Shown here: piece after piece, positions 13,501 to 25,197 of the stretch | How positions within the stretch are numbered: the first letter of the stretch is position 1 | Layout: every line of letters starts with the position of its first letter | Source: Conidiobolus incongruus B7586 | Taxonomy: Eukaryota > Entomophthoromycota > Entomophthoromycetes > Entomophthorales > Conidiobolaceae | NCBI GenBank assembly: GCA_000697335.1 | Contig: JNEM01012461.1 | Location: forward strand, 1-44,273 | Reading direction: 5' to 3' | Length of the DNA: 44,273 nt | Position numbers and translations under genes: made by a program | The notes under the pieces: generated by a model | The model's database searches: none | Told to the model about the DNA's origin: nothing | The model's input: only the letters and a program-made list of their open reading frames with translations

Positions 13501-13557
13501 GCTGAATTTCAAACACTTAAATTCAATTTTTATATTGTGAGTCATTGAAACATTAAA
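10505..13557. other. 3-kb AT-rich intergenic DNA
   Basis: No ORF with coding character is seen. The last 600 bp are the likely 5' region of the acyl-CoA dehydrogenase gene and contain the GGTCAC inverted repeat listed separately. Confidence 0.5.
12971..12987. promoter_or_regulatory. GGTCAC inverted repeat upstream of the ACAD gene
   Basis: GGTCACAGTGACC is a perfect 6-bp inverted repeat around one base, continuing into CAATTT. Read on the minus strand it is AAATTGGTCAC, the same core as the repeated motif upstream of the PPIP5K gene. It lies about 570 bp upstream of the acyl-CoA dehydrogenase ATG. A role as a factor-binding site is inference. Confidence 0.35.
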
Positions 13558-14952
13558 ATGTTACCTAATTTGAGTCCTAAAGCTTTAGAATTATATCAAA
13601 AGTTGGAAAAATTCATCAACGTAAATAAATATAAAATATAAAATATAAAATACATTAACTAGTTATTAATCGGCGTTAGGAGGACTGTTTGCCAGCTGAA
13701 GAACTTTATAGGAAACAACAGGGAGTGGGAGAACAACGTTGGAAAGTAATCATTTTAAAAAAGGATTTTGAAAATTATAACTCATAATTAGGTTTAGACA
13801 ATTCCGCCTATAATGGAAGAGTTGAAACAAAAAGCTAAGAGCTTAGGCCTTTGGAACCTGTTTTTCCCAAAGGACTACAACGAGAGTATAGGCTTAACCA
13901 ATTTGGAATATGCCCAACTCTGCCGGTTAATGGGTCGCAGTGTGTTAATAGCTCCCGAAGCTACAAATTGCAGTGCTCCGGACACTGGGAATATGGAAGT
14001 ATTGAGCAAGTATGGTACACGTGCTCAAAAGGACAGGTGGCTGAAACCTTTGTTAAATGGGGAGATTAGATCAGCTTTCGCAATGACGGAACCCCGGGTA
14101 GCTAGTTCCGATGCGACTAATATCGAGACCAGAATTGAGAAGTGTGGGAATCAGTGGGTGATTAATGGTAGAAAGTGGTATATTTCTGGAGCTGGTCACC
14201 CATTTTGTAAAGTATTGTTAGTGTTGGGAAAGAGTGATCCTAACAATCCCAAGCGTCACAAGCAGCAGAGTATTGTCATCGTACCTATGGATACACCAGG
14301 TGTCGAAGTCAAAAGACCTATGGGAGTGTTCAACTATGACGATGCTCCGTTCGGCCACTGCGAAGTTGTATTCAAAGATGTCAAAGTCCCTCTCGAAAAC
14401 ATCGTCTTAGGAGAAGGTCGAGGTTTTGAAGTGATCCAAGGACGCTTGGGACCTGGCAGACTTCACCATTGTATGCGAGCAGTTGGAGTTGCCGAACGTT
14501 GTTTGGAATTGATGCTTCTAAGATCCGCTGATCGCCATACTTTTGGCAAACGTCTCTACGAGCACGCAAGTCTTAGGGAGGAGTTTGTAGACTGTCGTAT
14601 TCTTTTAGAGCAGGCACGTCTCTTGACACTCGACGCAGCTCATCAAGTCGACCTTTACGGACCCAAGAATGCGAAGTTAGCTATCGCCGTAGCTAAGATT
14701 CAAGTACCTCGTCTATGTCTCGAAGTTGTCGATCGCGCTATCCAACTCTTTGGCGCTGAAGGCTTGAGTCAGGATTCTATCTTACCCGAAATGTATGCCC
14801 ATCTCCGCACATTGAGAATTGCTGATGGGCCCGATGCAGTCCACCGTATGCAAGTGGGCATTGCGGAAGTTAAAAAGATTCCTGAATTGGCCCAAAAGTA
14901 CCAGGGCTATCAGGCTAGGAAGAAGGAATTGTTGGCAAAAGCTAAACTTTGA
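13558..14952 (+). CDS. Acyl-CoA dehydrogenase, ACAD10/11-like, peroxisomal
   Basis: A three-exon gene: 13558-13620, 13680-13745, 13798-14952 (427 aa). Introns begin GTAAAT and GTAATC. In the second, the first AG would give an immediate stop, so the next AG at 13797 must be used, giving ...QRWK-TIPPIMEELKQKA. The protein oxidises acyl-CoA to trans-2-enoyl-CoA with FAD. AFAMTEPRVASSDATNIE (around residues 137-154) is the FAD/substrate-binding signature, and IRSAFAMTEP, VINGRKWYISGAGHP and GRLHHCMRAVGVAERCLELM follow family order. The C-terminal RIADGPDAVHRMQ (residues 383-395) is the ACAD10/11 form of the loop that carries the catalytic Glu in classical MCAD-type enzymes. The N-terminal kinase domains of animal ACAD10/11 are absent, as is usual in fungi. 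The protein ends AKL, an acceptable PTS1, so peroxisomal beta-oxidation is likely. Intron 1 contains a short AAAATAT tandem repeat. Confidence 0.93.
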
Positions 14953-15184
14953 TACATTATTATAGTTATTTTTTGAATATACTCATTGAATTGTAAACAT
15001 TTATTAGATTGGATTTAAGACGTGAATTGTTGATGTAAATTGAAAAGCTAAAATACCAAAAAAATCTAAAATTTTGATTAAAATTTCTTTAATTATTAAA
15101 CAATATTTGATATATCTGAATAACTACAAAGTTATTATAATGTTTAATTGAATTTGAATAATTATTTATTAATCCAGAATTATT

Positions 15185-18178
15185 TCAATTAATCCCTTCA
15201 ATACCTCCAGACAATATAGGACTCAAAATTGTTGGAGAATCATAACTTGCTGCAACTTGATTAGTATCCAAGGTCACGTCGTCATCATCCGCTGATATAT
15301 TCCAATCCTTCCTAAGCAACAATCCGTGCCACTTATCTAAAGCAAATTGAAGATCCATGTGATCGGTCAAATCCTTTCGAGGAGCTACACTGAGAGCGTG
15401 ACGATCATCCATTTCCAAATCCATGATGAAAGAGTGATAAGCACCAGGAGAAAAACCGAGGCGCAGAGAGTACTCTTTCGTATCGTTGTTGTTACCTTCC
15501 CATGAGCCTTCGTAAAGTTCGAAAGTAATTTGTGATAGGTAATCCATTTCGCCAAAGTTGTGATTACGGGTCTGAATAGGCAAATTGCTGAGAAGGACAA
15601 TATTGAGTAAAGTGTGAATGTGGGATTCTTTGGTAAAGTATAATCGACTGAGAGGGGAAGGACTGTCCCTACAAGTTTCGAGATCTTTGACGATTGCATT
15701 GAGCAGGCCTTTACTCATTGCCATACCAATTGCCAGGCGTTCGTCATTGGTGAGACCATACTCGCGAGGTGCGACCAAATCAAAGAAAATCTTGGCATTC
15801 TTGTACAAATGTTTAATCAAACTGAGATTTTGTTTGTCATCGACGGGTGAGAACATCGTTTCAATGAAGTGGCGATTGTGGAGCGCATCATATTTGAGAG
15901 AATCGTACAATTCACATACTTTGCCTGGATTAAATTGAGGATCATCAACATCGCAGAATTCTTTAATGAGTTTTTCCCACCTTTCGATGAATAAGGATAC
16001 GTTTTCATTACAGCACCACTCGAGTTGATCGAGTTCCTTTTGGTCGGAAGCTTTTAAATTCGCGCGCAACAGAAGTCGCAACTGGTTCAGATCTTCCTTG
16101 ATACTGTTCGCGAGTTGTTTTGGATGTACAGTTTTCATCTCTTCGCCAGGAGTTTGGAGGTACTCTAAAACGTCACTACTGTACTTTTCGGATTCGTGGG
16201 TGATAAGGTTACGAAGTTCAACCTTGACGCGATCCGTCATCTCTTTGGCATCGTTCGAATCGTCTAACAGGTCTTTTTTGATCACGATTGCATTCTCTTC
16301 CAAATGATCCACATCCAAAAATGCTTTGGTGAATTCTTCAGCAGTAGCAATGACGCGGCGTTCGGAGCTGGAAAAGATTTTAACGTCTTGGAACATGTTC
16401 TTATTAATGAAGCTCAAGTCTTTGCGCATTACTTCACCCAAGTCGCGAGAATGGTGGACTGCAGCGTGGGTAAATTCACCTCCCCATTTGATGATCACTT
16501 GAACACTATCCAACAATCCGGTGACTTTGTTCATACTGGGTTTCAACTGTACTTTGGTACCTGGCAACGACGATTTCTTGTCTAAGATCATTTTCATAAG
16601 ATTAAGGGGACTGTGATCGTTGGGTCCTTCTTCTTCAATAGCCAAATGGAGAGCAGTCTCAAATTTCTTGAGCTCTTCTGGTTTTCTCAACGTGACTTCA
16701 GAGTAGTTAGCGTCCAGCAACTGTTCGATTTGGGCACTTCTCACCTTGAATTTGGCCTTCTGCTTGGGTGTGCGGTCAGCATGTCGGAATACACTCACAA
16801 AACCCTTGAGGGTCCAGATGCGCTTGTCCATCGTGGGATTCTTATCAAAGCTAAGGAATTGACTCAACCAACGCTTCTGAGCTACTTCCATGAACATATT
16901 CCTCAAGATTTTGGCGCAATTGTCGTAGTAGGTATCATTGCCCTTGACGAAAGACCATCCATTCACGTCGATCACGAAGGATTGGCCGTTCATACGCAAA
17001 AGATCGAGTCCACAAACGGTTTGGCCGAATGCAAGACATACTCGACGTGCCATCTCCTGCTCCTGAGCGCTCAGTTCAGTAACGAATCGCATTTCTTTAC
17101 CGTCGACGTTACGTCTAACTACACCGTCGACTACTGGAGATCTACAATAATTTATTAGTATTATAATATTATTCTAAGATTATCAATTTACTTTCTAGTT
17201 TCAGCGTGGAAATAATTAGGACCAACAGTATAAACTTTAATGTCTTCGGCATTGTCAACATTAATAAATTCCTACATCACATTAATTTAAATATGTGTAT
17301 ATTATTATTATATTGTTAGATTTACTTCGTAAATAAAAGACTCTCCCTGTCTCAATTCGTTATTATCAGGTTCGAAACTTGATGACTTGTTAGCAACCTA
17401 AACATTTCATTAAGAATAATAAATCCAATGATGTAAAATTAGTTAATTACTTTTCTGAATAACCTCCTTGTACCACCACCCTGATCCGAATGATAATAAA
17501 TATTTACATTATGATTCTCACCGTACACAGGTTTTTCAACGAATGGTTTAGTTAGCGTTCCATCTCCGATTTTAATCGTATTGGCGTCAATTTGTTCCAA
17601 CTCACTAATCACTTCCATCCTCTTCAACTTCTCCCTAACAGCCGGAGCCAATCTCTCCAATATCTGAGGTTCTACCTTAGGTCCCCCATCCTTGCTCAAG
17701 ACCAAACGCTTTGGAGTTGGCACTCCAATTGCTTCCAAAACGTTGAGAACCAACCTACGATCCCAAAGGATTTTTTGTAACCATAAATCATTCACTAGGA
17801 AGGGTTTGCGTAATTCGACATATTTGATGGCTTTATCTAGAGGGAAACCAGTACTGAAGAAACTGATTAGAAAGTCGCAAATAGGCCAATTTTCAATATC
17901 TAGTCGACAATTAATATTGTGAAATTGAAAATTGTGATGAGGTTACCTTCATCCAATATAACCTTGTCACCAAAACTCACTACCTCGAACTCTTCATTCA
18001 CCATAATTCGTTCCAATATGTTTCGCATAGGTCTACTTCGAGCTTTGGCGTCCATTGCGCATATTCCTATAACGACTATTTCAACGGATTAGTATTCAAA
18101 ATGATTCATTTTTATTTCTGATTTACATTTTTTATTGAAAGGCGGTAGGGTAAAGAAATTGGTGAAAGATTTAACCAT
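15185..18178 (-). CDS. asp1/VIP1 homolog: Inositol hexakisphosphate/diphosphoinositol kinase (PPIP5K, Vip1/Asp1 type)
   Basis: A six-exon minus-strand gene: 18178-18127, 18075-17947, 17899-17451, 17397-17326, 17271-17192, 17141-15185, together 912 aa and close to S. pombe Asp1 in length. All junctions keep frame. Introns are 47-53 nt, start GTAA and end TAG; intron 1 has an ATACTAATCC branch-like site. Exon 1 gives [17 protein letters not shown], joined to [18 protein letters not shown] (residues 18-35), the start of the Vip1 N-domain. The ATP-grasp kinase follows: [32 protein letters not shown], and metal-binding [14 protein letters not shown] near residues 316-329. It phosphorylates InsP6/5-InsP7 at position 1. 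The C-terminal half is a histidine-acid-phosphatase-like domain with intact [11 protein letters not shown] (RH at 380-381), acting as inositol pyrophosphate phosphatase in Asp1. The protein is probably cytosolic and links phosphate and energy status to growth form. Confidence 0.95.
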
Positions 18179-18349
18179 ATTTTGATTTTATTTAATTATT
18201 TATTTCTATGATATTATTAATAGTATTAAATGATATTTTCTTATAATTTTTAAAAAAATGTTTAAATCTTAACAAATAGAGAAATGATTATCTTTTTATA
18301 GTCTCACTAATCAATTGTTGTGGATACACCAAATTTACTCAATAATTGT

Positions 18350-18442
18350 GGTCACTTTGAAAATTTCGGATCAAATTGGGTCACATATTTAATTCAGTTT
18401 AGCTAATTGGTCAGTTATCAATTGGTGCTAACTTATATGACC
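18350..18442 (-). promoter_or_regulatory. Evenly spaced GGTCA repeats upstream of PPIP5K
   Basis: GGTCA starts at 18350, 18379 and 18409, and its complement TGACC at 18438, so spacing is 29, 30 and 29 bp. The direct copies share a longer core (AATTGTGGTCAC, AAATTGGGTCAC, TAATTGGTCAG). The block lies 172-264 bp upstream of the PPIP5K ATG and 210 bp from the tRNA gene. Near-integral spacing (about three helical turns) suggests stacked factor sites. The factor is unknown. Confidence 0.4.
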
Positions 18443-18652
18443 CTGTTTCACAATGTTGTAAATGAAATAATTAAAAAAAGAATATCAATAAATATAGGGA
18501 TAATTGAGATTTATATATAATTAAAATAAAGTGATAAATTATGAATGTGTATAAGGTAATGGATGAATAAATATCTGGCAAAAAAAGATGAAAATGTTGT
18601 GAAACGATTAAAATTGATAAGCCAAAGACATATTTTTATTATAGATAAAAAT

Positions 18653-18724
18653 GGAGAATCGGGGTATCGATCCCCGTGCCTCTCGCATGCTAAGCGAGCG
18701 CTCTACCATTTGAGCTAATTCCCC
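18653..18724 (-). tRNA. tRNA-Ala (anticodon AGC)
   Basis: The 72-nt minus-strand sequence folds as a complete cloverleaf. The acceptor is GGGGAAT/ATTCTCC and includes the G3:U70 wobble pair that marks alanine tRNAs; discriminator A73 is encoded next to it. The D arm is GCTC/GAGC, the anticodon arm CTCGC-TTAGCAT-GCGAG (anticodon AGC), and the T arm CGGGG/CCCCG with loop ATCGATA. The internal A and B boxes look functional, there is no intron, and a T-run just beyond the 3' end (TTTT, 18650-18647) serves as Pol III terminator. CCA is not encoded. Confidence 0.96.
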
Positions 18725-19428
18725 TTAATGATTGATTTCAACCAAAATAACATATATTATTCACTTTTACTATTTTTCATTATAATATAATATATTATTT
18801 CTTGTTTCATTTATATCAATATTTTTAATCCTAATATATGAAATATAATTATTGATTTAATACACATACACTTTGATCACGCTAATAATATTAGTTATTT
18901 TATTAAATATTTTATGGGTAAATATAATGCTTATTTCGAAAGCAAACTTTGATTCCTGAAAATAAATTTTTTATTATTTGAATTCCGGTAAACAGTTGAT
19001 TATATTCTTCAAAAGAATCTACCATATTATTAAAAACTGACTACATTGATGAAATAAGGTTAAAATTTTCCAATTGAGGGTATAATTTTCAAACTATATA
19101 TTATATGAAGGTTCTGATATTTTATGATAAAATTGTTATTTTGCTTTGTTTTATTTTTTAACGAAATATAGTTTGAATAAATTTTTAATATTTGACAATC
19201 AAGTTCTGTCACCATTAGATAATTAATCAAATATCTTAATGGTATATTAAGTCGAAGTGAATCAAATCGTAAAAAGTAAATAAAATGTATTTCTAATTCA
19301 AATATTGGTTACAATGCTTTAATATATTAGCAGTATGCTAACACAATATATTAAATGAAAATTAATATACTATTAAGATATTTAAAAATACAATATTAAA
19401 ATGCAAAATGCAAAGAGAAGGTGCTACT
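18725..19428. other. AT-rich intergenic DNA
   Basis: Lies between the tRNA gene and the 3' end of the TAF7 gene. No gene or clear repeat is seen. Confidence 0.5.
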
Positions 19429-20783
19429 CTACTTTTGATTATAAGAGTCCAGCTGTTCCTGATACTCAGCCATAAGAGCACGTTGTTTACCAATAGTGTC
19501 CTCGAAACGTTTCTAAAAATAAGTATCAGTATAAAAACTTAAAGCAAATATCAATTGATTTACTCTAATAATTGGATTGGTAATTCTAGTGAGTTCTTGA
19601 ACCTTCTTCTCAATATCTTTCTCCATATTAGAGATTGTGTCTCTCAATCTAGCCTTTTCAGCTGCATCTTCTTCGTCTTCTTCGTCATCATCTTCAGTAG
19701 TTTCGTCATCATCGTCATCGTCGTCATCGTCTTCTTCGTTTTGATTTTGAGCGGATGATTGAGCGTCTGACATGACAACTTCAGCTTCATCGCCGCTGGG
19801 AGCATTTGTATCGGAGCGAAGATTGGTACGATCGTCATCATCGTCATCTAAGAATTGAACATCGCTGGGGTCATCCATATCCACGTGACTATCTAATTCA
19901 TCCCGAATTGATCGCGCTAAGGCAGATTCGTTATCACTGTCGTAATCGGCGCCTTCATGTAAATCTGAATATACAATAAGTGTTTATGCAAATATTCATA
20001 TATTTTTGGTGCAAGCTTACCATAAACTACATCTATAGCATTCAAATCCTCTTCTAATAACTTTTCCAGCTCAGCTTCGACAGTTTCACCAATCTAATAT
20101 TCGGTTATAGATCATTTATTAGATTGTGCATTAATAGTTACCTGTTTCGTTGTTCTCTTTCTAAATCTTCTCTGTCTAGCATTCTTTAAAGGAGGTGTAA
20201 GACCATCAGGCCATAAGTAAGGCTCATCAGGGTTCATGGGTTTGGATGGTGCATTGCCAGAGTCTTGAATAACCAACATCTGAGATATATCCGCAATCTT
20301 ATAGAGATTTTTAGCGTCTAAAGTTTTGTGAGTTTCCACAATACAAGGTAAATCTACGAGACGTGTTGAGTATGTTTGATTGTCAAATACGAAAGTGCCT
20401 TTTCTATCCTCTGAAAAATTATTAGAAATGAAGCGAATAACTCACTCAAAACATAATTTACCTTGAAATTCTAATTTAACTCCTTCCAAAGGTTCTCTTT
20501 TATCCACAAGTTCTCTCAACTTTGGAGCCAAACTCTCTGGAACTCTCAAGATGATGTGCTCTTCAGGTGTGAATTCAATATCCAACTCATCTTCTATTAG
20601 TTTTTTGGTATTGATTTTCAGCAGAATCTTATTCTTTTCAGCTTCCGCTTCCCTTTGCTTCTTACTACGACGCTTAGCCCTAGGAGCACTTTTTGAAGAT
20701 TTGGAATCGCCAGTACCAGGTGCTTTGGGTTCTTTAATTCTTACTTTTTTCTGACTACTGGTGTCTTGTGTAGGGGGATTCAT
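19429..20783 (-). CDS. TAF7: Transcription initiation factor TFIID subunit 7 (TAF7)
   Basis: A five-exon minus-strand gene: 20783-20462, 20410-20142, 20093-20021, 19964-19564, 19512-19429, giving 382 aa and a TAG stop. Introns are 47-56 nt with GTAA donors and TAG/CAG acceptors, and phases agree throughout. A basic Lys/Arg/Ser-rich N-terminus (residues 11-51) precedes the TAFII55 domain: FTPEEHIILRVPESLAPKLR (71-90), KLEFQEDRKGTFVF, then YSTRLVDLPCIVETHKTLD and LYKIADISQMLVI, all diagnostic of TAF7. NPDEPYLWPDGLTPPLKNAR and a basic RRFRKRTTKQ close the domain. A long Asp/Glu tract (around residues 270-310) and a C-terminal coiled-coil-like stretch (KARLRDTISNMEKDIEKKVQE) follow. It binds TAF1 within TFIID in the nucleus. 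Translating through the last intron gives a false ending, AFALSFYTDTYF-like, that should not be used. Confidence 0.94.
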
Positions 20784-20984
20784 TTTATTAATTTATTGAT
20801 AAATTATTTGAATAAAGTTTGCTATTATTTTTTTAGGATTTGGTTACTGAATATGCCTACCTAAATATTTTTTATTTGGTCAAATTCTACTTATGGGATT
20901 GGCTTATTCCTTAAATAACTTATTTTTTTGATTTCATAATTAAATTTTTTTTGATGAGTAAACTAATTTCAATATATTATCTTA

Positions 20985-22193
20985 CAATTGAAAAAATGGC
21001 AAATTTTTTAATTTCTGATTTTTTAAACATATTACTAGTTTCACGAAATATATACAGAATAAATAACAAATTATATAGTTTTAAACTATATATTTATATT
21101 ATAATGTTTTATTTATTAAACAATTAGTTTTTAAAAATTTATTTTTTAATTTATTTATATTTAAACTTAATAACTATCAAATGTCTATTATTTTATTATA
21201 AATAAAAACCATCATTAAAAATTATTTAAAAAATATAAATAGTTTATAAAAATGATTTTATAAATAAATGAATTATTTATTATTAGAAAAATTATTTTAA
21301 AGCTAATAAACATTTTAAATCTTAATAAATTCTAAAATATTAATTTTTATTATTAAATTTTTATTTATAAATAAAATAAAAATTACTCCAAGATATTTTT
21401 AATTAAAATTAAAAAGTTAGTAAAAAGCATTAATATTAGTTATATTAGCATATAATTTATATTAAAGTTTAAACTGGTATATTAAAAATATAATATATAT
21501 TTCTTATAATTTATCAAAATATTATTAAAAACAAAAATTTTTATTAATTTATTATTTTAATTAAAAATTTATAATTTGTTTTATATAATTCTTTATTAGA
21601 AAACAAATTAAAATATTAAATTAAAATTCTTTTTCTTAAATTCTCATAATTAAATATTATATTTATAACTAGAAAATAATTATTATTATAAACTATAATA
21701 ATATATTTAGTTTTGATTTAATTCTTAAAGGAAAGTGAATATATAATAAGTTTTTTATTATTTTTTTAAAAATATTTTTAATTAATATTATCAATATAAT
21801 TTGAAAAAACTTAATATTATATAATATTTATACCTAAATATAATATTAAAGTTATAAATGATTTTCTAATTATTTCTAATTAAAAGAAATTACCAAATCT
21901 AAAATATTTATTATATAAAAGCTTATATAATTATAATTGGTTTAAGTAATTAAAAAATCAACTTATAATAAAAAAAATCTCTATAAATTTAATTAAATTA
22001 TCAAAAATTAAATATTATTATTTAATAAAAACAATAATATTTTAGGTATTAGAAATTTACTAAAAAATAGCAAAAAATATTAATAATAAAGAAAAGTATT
22101 TATTTTACATTATATATATATATATTTCTAAATTATATATTCAAATGTTTATTTATTCTTAATCTGAAAAAAAGTCATAATATTTAAAATCTA
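20985..22193 (+). mobile_element. Decayed Tc1/mariner DNA transposon, copy 3
   Basis: About 1.2 kb. The left end is TA (20983-20984) followed by CAATTGAAAAAATGGC, then AAATTTTTTAATTTCTG, shared with the other copies. The right end (about 22160-22193, AATCTGAAAAAAAGTCAT) aligns with copy 1. This is the most degraded copy: C and G have almost vanished and transposase similarity is followed only by alignment to copy 1 (KIFII-KLI region near 21900-21925). No coding capacity is left. The exact right end is uncertain by about 10 bp. Confidence 0.75.
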
Positions 22194-22877
22194 GATTAAT
22201 AAAAAATTTTTACTTTGATTAAATAATCTTTTATTCAAAATTTATTATAATTTAATTTATATTCAGGAATTTTAATGGAATTGAATGATATTTTTTTACT
22301 TTACAAAATTCTATAAGTTCATATAATTTTAATCTGAACATTTCTATTGAATTACTATATAACAAATATTTAATAATATAGCTCAATGAATTCTGTATCA
22401 TATAAATGTAATTATATTGTATTAATTAATTTGACAATTTGTGTTCATTTTATAACATCATAATATGACAAATCCTATCCAACTACTATACTATATAATT
22501 AAACACTTTTAATATACTTTTTGATAAAATTTTAAAAAACCTAATATATGATTAAAAATATAACCAGATCAATGTGTTATGTTGATATTATACATTATTG
22601 ATATATAATTATAGTTTTATATTACCGTTGATTTATAATTTTTAAACCATATAAAAGTATGTTAACTTGGTTTAAATTTTTGAAATTCATTTAAAAGGTA
22701 TTAAATAGGTATTCGATATTCAAGGTTATAATCTTATTAGATCACATCGATTATTCATAGTATAAAATTCATTTTTATGATTTTATATAATTTCTAAAAA
22801 ATTCCGAAATATATTTAAATACTATATTATATTATATTATATTATATTGTATCTAACAAAGATAGTGGTAAGGCTAA
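22194..22877. other. AT-rich spacer with microsatellite
   Basis: No gene is seen. It contains the pentanucleotide repeat listed next. Confidence 0.5.
22824..22848. repeat. (TATAT)n pentanucleotide microsatellite
   Basis: About five perfect TATAT units in tandem. A simple repeat with no evident role. Confidence 0.7.
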
Positions 22878-23185
22878 TTAATATCTCATCACTGTATCTC
22901 TATAAGGTTTATAAGCATTACTTAGATAATGCAATTTCCAGATCTCAAATGAATCTTATAAATTAGGTGAATGAAGATCTAAAGGAATATTATCAATACA
23001 CAAAAGCGTTTCTAGTTTCGAAAATTAACTAAAAATTATTTTATGGGAGCTAATGACTTATAATTAAATCTTACCAATTTCATTTTATTAAGCTGAGATT
23101 GTGACGAAATGCTTTCAATCTCATTTGGTTTTATTCTTTTCACAATTTTTTCGGCTTTGAGCTTGAATCGCGAATCTACATCCAT
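22878..23185 (-). pseudogene. Small spliced ORF or gene relic, unidentified
   Basis: The ATG at 23185-23183 opens a 37-codon protein-like stretch (MDVDSRFKLKAEKIVKRIKP, then NEIESISSQSQLNKMKL) that ends exactly at a good donor, GTAAGA (23074). An intron-like AT-rich segment of 45 nt ends in TTTTTAG at 23029. In the joined frame translation stops after 12 more codons (LIFETRNAFVY). In the neighbouring frame a longer protein-like run, KLETLLCIDNIPLDLHSPNL and DSFEIWKLHYLSNAYKPYRD, continues to 22878 with one internal stop. So this is either a 49-aa gene or a two-exon gene decayed by a frameshift and a stop. The family is not recognised. The charged amphipathic start could form a coiled coil. 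Confidence 0.35.
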
Positions 23186-23841
23186 TATCTCATTATTTAC
23201 TAGTTTAAGTTGAGTTTAAATCTATATAGTTTATCTAATATGAATAAATAATAATATATGTTATTTTTTCATCTTAATACTCAAAGACCATTTAACAATT
23301 TTTATCAAACTCTAACCGCTGATCTTTAGAATCTTTTATTCAAACCTATTTCATCAATATTGGGTGTGTTTATATATTTCGTATAAGTTTTTACAAGCCG
23401 CAGGAATGAATGATAAGCTTAAAAAGCGGTTTATCTATATTAATATTCATAACTTTTAACTATATGTTTAATACTTAGACATTTTAAAGATTCTATAGAG
23501 TCATATGAAACAGTTCAAAATATTTTCAATTTTCTCCATATATTTTTATTATAAAAATAAAAAGCAAAATATTGTAATATGGCGGAAATAGCTTTTGATC
23601 CTTAATGGAAAATTATAGATTTTATAAAATAGCCCAAATTTTCCAATAACTAAATTATTCCTTCAATGTCTTTACAAAAGTTTTTTAATAAAAAAGATGC
23701 TGTGTATATTTAAAGTATTGGAACTCATTGCATAAATTTTTAAAACAATGGTAATCACTAAATTTTTGTCAATAATAGAAATTTAAAAAATTATCCAGTT
23801 TATTATTAGAATTTAATATGGCAGAAAAAGATAAATCCCTT
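23186..23841. other. AT-rich spacer
   Basis: A slightly GC-richer patch near 23395-23440 has no usable frame. Nothing else is seen. Confidence 0.45.
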
Positions 23842-24421
23842 TTACATAACGCAAGAAGGAGCAGATGGTATAAATAAGGAAGAATTAGAAGTGTTACTGC
23901 TTCTACGACTACTACGACAATCAGTCACTATTTTCCGAATTATACATGCTGAAATCACAATTGAATGTTTGAAATCCGATGGAACCTCTTCAGCAATGAA
24001 AAGAGTACCTACCTGGCTTAGAACTCTTCAAAGTGAATCCTTTCATTATCGCCATAACTCATTCTTCAGCAAATTTATCAACTAATATATAAACTGTGGA
24101 AAAGAAACCTTTACGTTTCCAAACCCAGTTGACATTACCAGCTTGGCCCTAATAACCTCCCGTAGCCTTGTAGCTAGAGTTAAATTTTGGGTAAAATCTG
24201 AAATTTTTCAAAGATGAGGTCAAAAAACTGAATGCAAAATTAGTACCAAAGAATGAATCGATACTTATTTGGACATAGTTAATACCTTCTTTAATAGTAA
24301 ATTTACACTTGGACCACTTTTTATCAATAAAATGAAAATCATTTTTGGCACCTGTGATTAAATAAATTTTCTTTTTGGATTCAGGATTATAAGTGACACT
24401 ATATAAGGTTTCATTTGACAT
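23842..24421 (-). pseudogene. Broken tubby-C/LURP-like paralog 1
   Basis: The minus strand starts at ATG 24421 with 90 open codons (MSNETLYSVTYNPESKKKIY...). These align throughout with the intact gene at 25198-25797: LITGAKNDFHFIDKKWSKCKF, then RFYPKFNSSYKATGGY. A TAG (24151-24149) stands where the paralog has Gln in GDYQG. Beyond it the match continues in frame: GQAGNVNWVWKRKGF, VYILVDKFAEE, a TGA, then VMAIMKGFTLKSSKPG. A frameshift follows, and the rest (FIAEEVPSDFKHSIVISACI) reads in the next frame, ending in a Ser/Arg tail and TAA at 23842. A TATAAATA box remains at 24480-24487. This looks like recent decay of a tandem copy; the remaining 90-aa product would lack the second half of the barrel. 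Confidence 0.85.
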
Positions 24422-25197
24422 AATGTTTTTATTAATCCTTTAGTTAAACTTTTTATTTTGATGATTGTTAAGGGTCCCATATTTATATTATCAATTTAGT
24501 CAAACAAGTTGTTTGAGCTAAGCATTGTTATACAATATCATAAATCTGAAATAGATTTTTTACCATATTTTAGCTTTTGGTTTAATCCTACTTGATTTAT
24601 TAGTTTCAAATGATCTCTTAATATATATTCATAAATGTATTTACATCTATAGTGAATTTTTGTATTATGTATTATTTGATATACAATTTCAAAATTTAAT
24701 ATAGTTTTAATATGCTTTATGAAATCAATATTTTATTTGTACATATCATATTGAATAATTCAATTAGAACTTAGCCGCAAACCTGAGTATGGAGAAGAAA
24801 GATTAGTGAAATTATTATTCGAATTTTCAGCCAATATCAACTATATTGATCTTTGAAGACTCTTTTGTAATCAGGTTAATGTATTTTTTAGGTTCAAATT
24901 AAATCAAGAGAAATTTAATTAATTTTGCATTGTATATTTTTATAAAAAACAAATGGATCCTCCAATATTTTACAACAAAGTTTAATAAATAGAGGGATGT
25001 TGTTTAAATTCAAAAAAATAGTATATGTTTTAAATTAATATCTTTTTATTTAATAAGTAAAATTTGATGGTAAAATTAATCGAAAGTAAATATAATAATA
25101 GATTTTAAATATAAGACTATTCTTTTAATTAAAAAAATATAGCACTATGAATCTTATGTTTCAAATTTCTGGATGAGATAAGTTTTTGGATCAAATT
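24422..25197. other. Spacer between array members
   Basis: AT-rich. It holds the likely promoter of the broken paralog (TATAAATA on the minus strand at 24480-24487, about 60 bp before its ATG). Nothing else is seen. Confidence 0.5.

Noticed and set aside
19513-19563. Extension of the TAF7 exon 4 frame through the last intron
   Set aside because: The GTAAAT donor at 19563 and TTTTTAG acceptor at 19513 restore a charged C-terminus (KRFEDTIGKQRALMAEYQEQ) typical of the protein. The read-through tail is intron sequence.
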